DNA of 64,000 nucleotides, taken from an uncultured Sphingomonas sp. (GTDB lineage: Bacteria; Pseudomonadota; Alphaproteobacteria; Sphingomonadales; Sphingomonadaceae). Location of the stretch: NCBI RefSeq assembly GCF_913776855.1, contig NZ_CAJYQD010000034.1, positions 1 to 64,000 of the forward strand, read 5' to 3'. This document shows, piece by piece, positions 62,731-64,000 of this stretch. How positions within the stretch are numbered: the stretch's first letter is position 1; each line of letters starts with the position of its first letter. Under the pieces are notes generated by a model. The model had not been told where the DNA came from, did not search any database, and saw nothing but the letters and a program-made list of their open reading frames with translations. Made by a program: the position numbers and the translations under genes.

Positions 62731-63264
62731 ATGATGGTTGCCGCCGCTGCCACCCCCTATTCGGTCCTTGCCCTGTCCGACGGTATGCCGCCCCCTGCGC
62801 TGCGCGAGGTCGTCGACCGGCTGTGCGCGACACTGTTGCCACTCGGCGCTGCGACCGATGGCGAACGCAACCTGCTGGGCGCGAAGATCGACCGGTTCGT
62901 GGGAGAAACCGACCGGCAGGTGATCCTGCTGGCGCATGGCGCCGGATGCCGTGCGGCGGCGTGGTGGGCGCGGCTGTCGCCATCGCATTATGTGCAGCGG
63001 GTGGTGGGCGCGATCCTGGTCGATCCGGTGGTCGACGATGCCGGGTCCCGCTTCGCCTCGCCCGCGACGCTCCTGCCGTTCCGGTCGATGACGCTCGACA
63101 GCACCGGCCGGATCGAAGCGCTGGCCCGCGAATGGGGCAGCGAGGTGATGCCCGGCGACGGCGCGGTACGCGGCGGCGCGCTCCTGCGGCTGATCGACCG
63201 GATGAGCGGCGCGGTGGTCGCGCATGACGTACGGACGGCGGAGAAACTGGCGACGTTGCGGTAG
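62731..63264 (+). CDS. RBBP9/YdeN-like alpha/beta-hydrolase fold protein lacking its catalytic residues
   Basis: 177 residues. VILLAHGAGCRAAAWWARLS aligns with the nucleophile elbow HSLGC of RBBP9-type serine hydrolases, but the Ser position is Gly70. The region expected to carry the Asp (SSDDP) reads LDSTGRIEALAREWGSE, and the His motif (GHIN) reads GAVRG. So Ser, His and probably Asp are all missing, while the fold-defining parts (VVGAILVDPVV, IEALAREWGS) remain. It is therefore probably not an esterase; a binding or regulatory role is likely. It is divergent from the FIST-like pair. Confidence 0.6.
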   Translation: MMVAAAATPYSVLALSDGMPPPALREVVDRLCATLLPLGAATDGERNLLGAKIDRFVGETDRQVILLAHGAGCRAAAWWARLSPSHYVQRVVGAILVDPVVDDAGSRFASPATLLPFRSMTLDSTGRIEALAREWGSEVMPGDGAVRGGALLRLIDRMSGAVVAHDVRTAEKLATLR

Positions 63265-63296
63265 GGGATTTTTCGCACGCTGCCCCACTCCCCACT

Positions 63297-63405
63297 CCGT
63301 TTGCTTCGAGCGAAGGTTCGAGCCTGTCGAGAACCGAAGTCGAGAAGGGGGTGCCGCAAACGACCGGTTCTCGACGAGGGCCTTGAAGCTGCTCGAACCG
63401 AACGG
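63297..63405. repeat. Repeat family A, inverted copy
   Basis: Runs in reverse: CCGTTTGCTTCGAGCGAAGG through GCTGCTCGAACCGAACGG. It contains CGAAGTCGAGAAGGGGGTGC and GGTTCTCGACGAGGG. Located between convergent RBBP9-like and Lrp genes. Its orientation is opposite to the copies at 13461, 42422 and 49013. Confidence 0.8.
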
Positions 63406-63426
63406 CGGTGCAGGACTAGGGCCGCC

Positions 63427-63897
63427 CTACCCCCGTCGACGCGGCATCAGCGCGTTGCGCATCGCGAAACTGGAATTGATCCGCGTCACGCCGGGCAGGC
63501 GCGACAGGATGTCGGTATGCAGCGCTTCGTACGCTGCGGCCGATTCCACCGCGACGCGTAGCCAGTAATCGGACTGACCGGTCATCAGCCAGCATTCCTG
63601 GATCTCGGCGTGGCGGCGCACCGCGGCTTCGAAGCGGGAGAGATACTCCTCGGTCTGCCGCTCGAGCGTCACCTGCACGATCACGGTCGCGCCATGGTCG
63701 GCCGGATCGGCGCGGGTGACGACGGTGTAGCCGCGGATGACCCCGGCATCCTCCAGCAACCGCACCCGGCGCAGGCACGCGGACGGCGACAGACCGACCT
63801 CCGCCGCCAGCGCATTGTTCGGGCGGCGGGCGTCGAGCCGCAACAGGTTGAGCAGTTTGCGATCGATGGCGTCAAGATTCATCTTCGTTGCGTTCAT
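63427..63897 (-). CDS. Lrp/AsnC-family transcriptional regulator
   Basis: 156 residues. HTH: NALAAEVGLSPSACLRRVRLLEDAGVI; RAM domain: VIVQVTLERQTEEYLSRFEA and LMTGQSDYWLRVAVESAAAY. It is divergent from the right window edge; the region 63898-64000 is its shared upstream region and ends in GGAGAGACGGAAC, a ribosome-binding site for a + strand gene just beyond the window. That gene is the likely target. The start at 63897 is the first ATG; one five codons later is also possible. Confidence 0.9.
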   Translation of the reverse strand: MNATKMNLDAIDRKLLNLLRLDARRPNNALAAEVGLSPSACLRRVRLLEDAGVIRGYTVVTRADPADHGATVIVQVTLERQTEEYLSRFEAAVRRHAEIQECWLMTGQSDYWLRVAVESAAAYEALHTDILSRLPGVTRINSSFAMRNALMPRRRG

Positions 63898-64000
63898 GCC
63901 GCATTTCGTTGCGTAATCGCATTAATATGGCAGGACGTTCGACACAATCGCAAAACCTGCGACAGATTCGGCGCTACGCTGGTAGCTGGAGAGACGGAAC
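63898..64000 (+). promoter_or_regulatory. Divergent regulatory region at the right edge
   Basis: The 103-nt stretch upstream of the Lrp gene contains an AT-rich segment (CGCATTAATATGG) and ends with a strong SD (CTGGAGAG). A + strand gene probably starts within a few bases past the window. Nothing else is readable. Confidence 0.4.

Overview
The window is a stretch of high-GC alphaproteobacterial chromosome, most likely from a sphingomonad (Sphingomonas or a close relative). The evidence is indirect but consistent: a CtrA response regulator, DUF2336 and PutA/Lrp gene layouts, a mitochondrial-type pyruvate dehydrogenase E2, a GH68 fructosyl hydrolase, many ATGA/GTGA gene overlaps, and dispersed hairpin repeats of the kind seen between sphingomonad genes. 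Genes are packed tightly on both strands. I see no tRNA, rRNA, CRISPR array, prophage, insertion sequence or plasmid gene, so this is core and lightly accessory chromosome rather than an island.

Layout. (1) 1-6462: the tail of a chemotaxis cluster on the + strand (end of a chemoreceptor, cheW, a soluble chemoreceptor, cheR, cheB and a coiled-coil partner gene); cheA and cheY are not in view. A heme oxygenase follows at 6519-7100. (2) 12113-7310 (- strand): a run starting with anmK, then a two-part membrane protein, a DUF2336-like protein and a PAS sensor kinase that has lost its phospho-accepting histidine. (3) 12214-20255: tyrS, a small DMT permease, recG, sdhE and mfd. (4) 20265-27416 (- strand): a serine hydrolase, an NTF2-like protein, a porin, then the E2-membrane protein-thioesterase-lpdA operon. 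(5) 27545-34596: uspA, a candidate small RNA, an M28 peptidase, an RcnB-like secreted protein, msrC, arfB, an RluA-type pseudouridine synthase, a VanY-like carboxypeptidase lipoprotein and a GH43 enzyme. (6) 34785-39600: four regulators or redox genes (Crp/Fnr, wrbA, pirin, LysR), then ctrA and an L,D-transpeptidase. (7) 39812-48987: an amidohydrolase/dehydrogenase pair, a threonine deaminase-GFA pair, bpt with a small exported protein, rpmJ, a DUF4136 lipoprotein-M14 peptidase-GNAT operon and gpmA. (8) 49435-54940: purEK and two peptidases. (9) 55072-57557: a sucrose-type transporter plus GH68 enzyme behind a LacI-type palindrome. (10) 57547-61281: putA with a divergent Lrp regulator. (11) 61276-64000: a FIST-like protein with a small partner, an apparently dead RBBP9-like hydrolase, and another Lrp regulator.

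The most interesting signals are: the histidine-less kinase sitting in a four-gene run with anmK and DUF2336; an apparent one-base deletion that swaps the C-terminal tail of the soluble chemoreceptor, visible by comparison with its neighbour; a chemotaxis protein with a receptor-tip-like hairpin; a probable small RNA with an anti-Shine-Dalgarno loop; an RBBP9-like protein missing its catalytic residues; and several families of dispersed palindromic repeats, one of which (62 nt, with a TTGACA-like box and tandem GTGAACTT) lies both upstream of purE and next to the porin gene.
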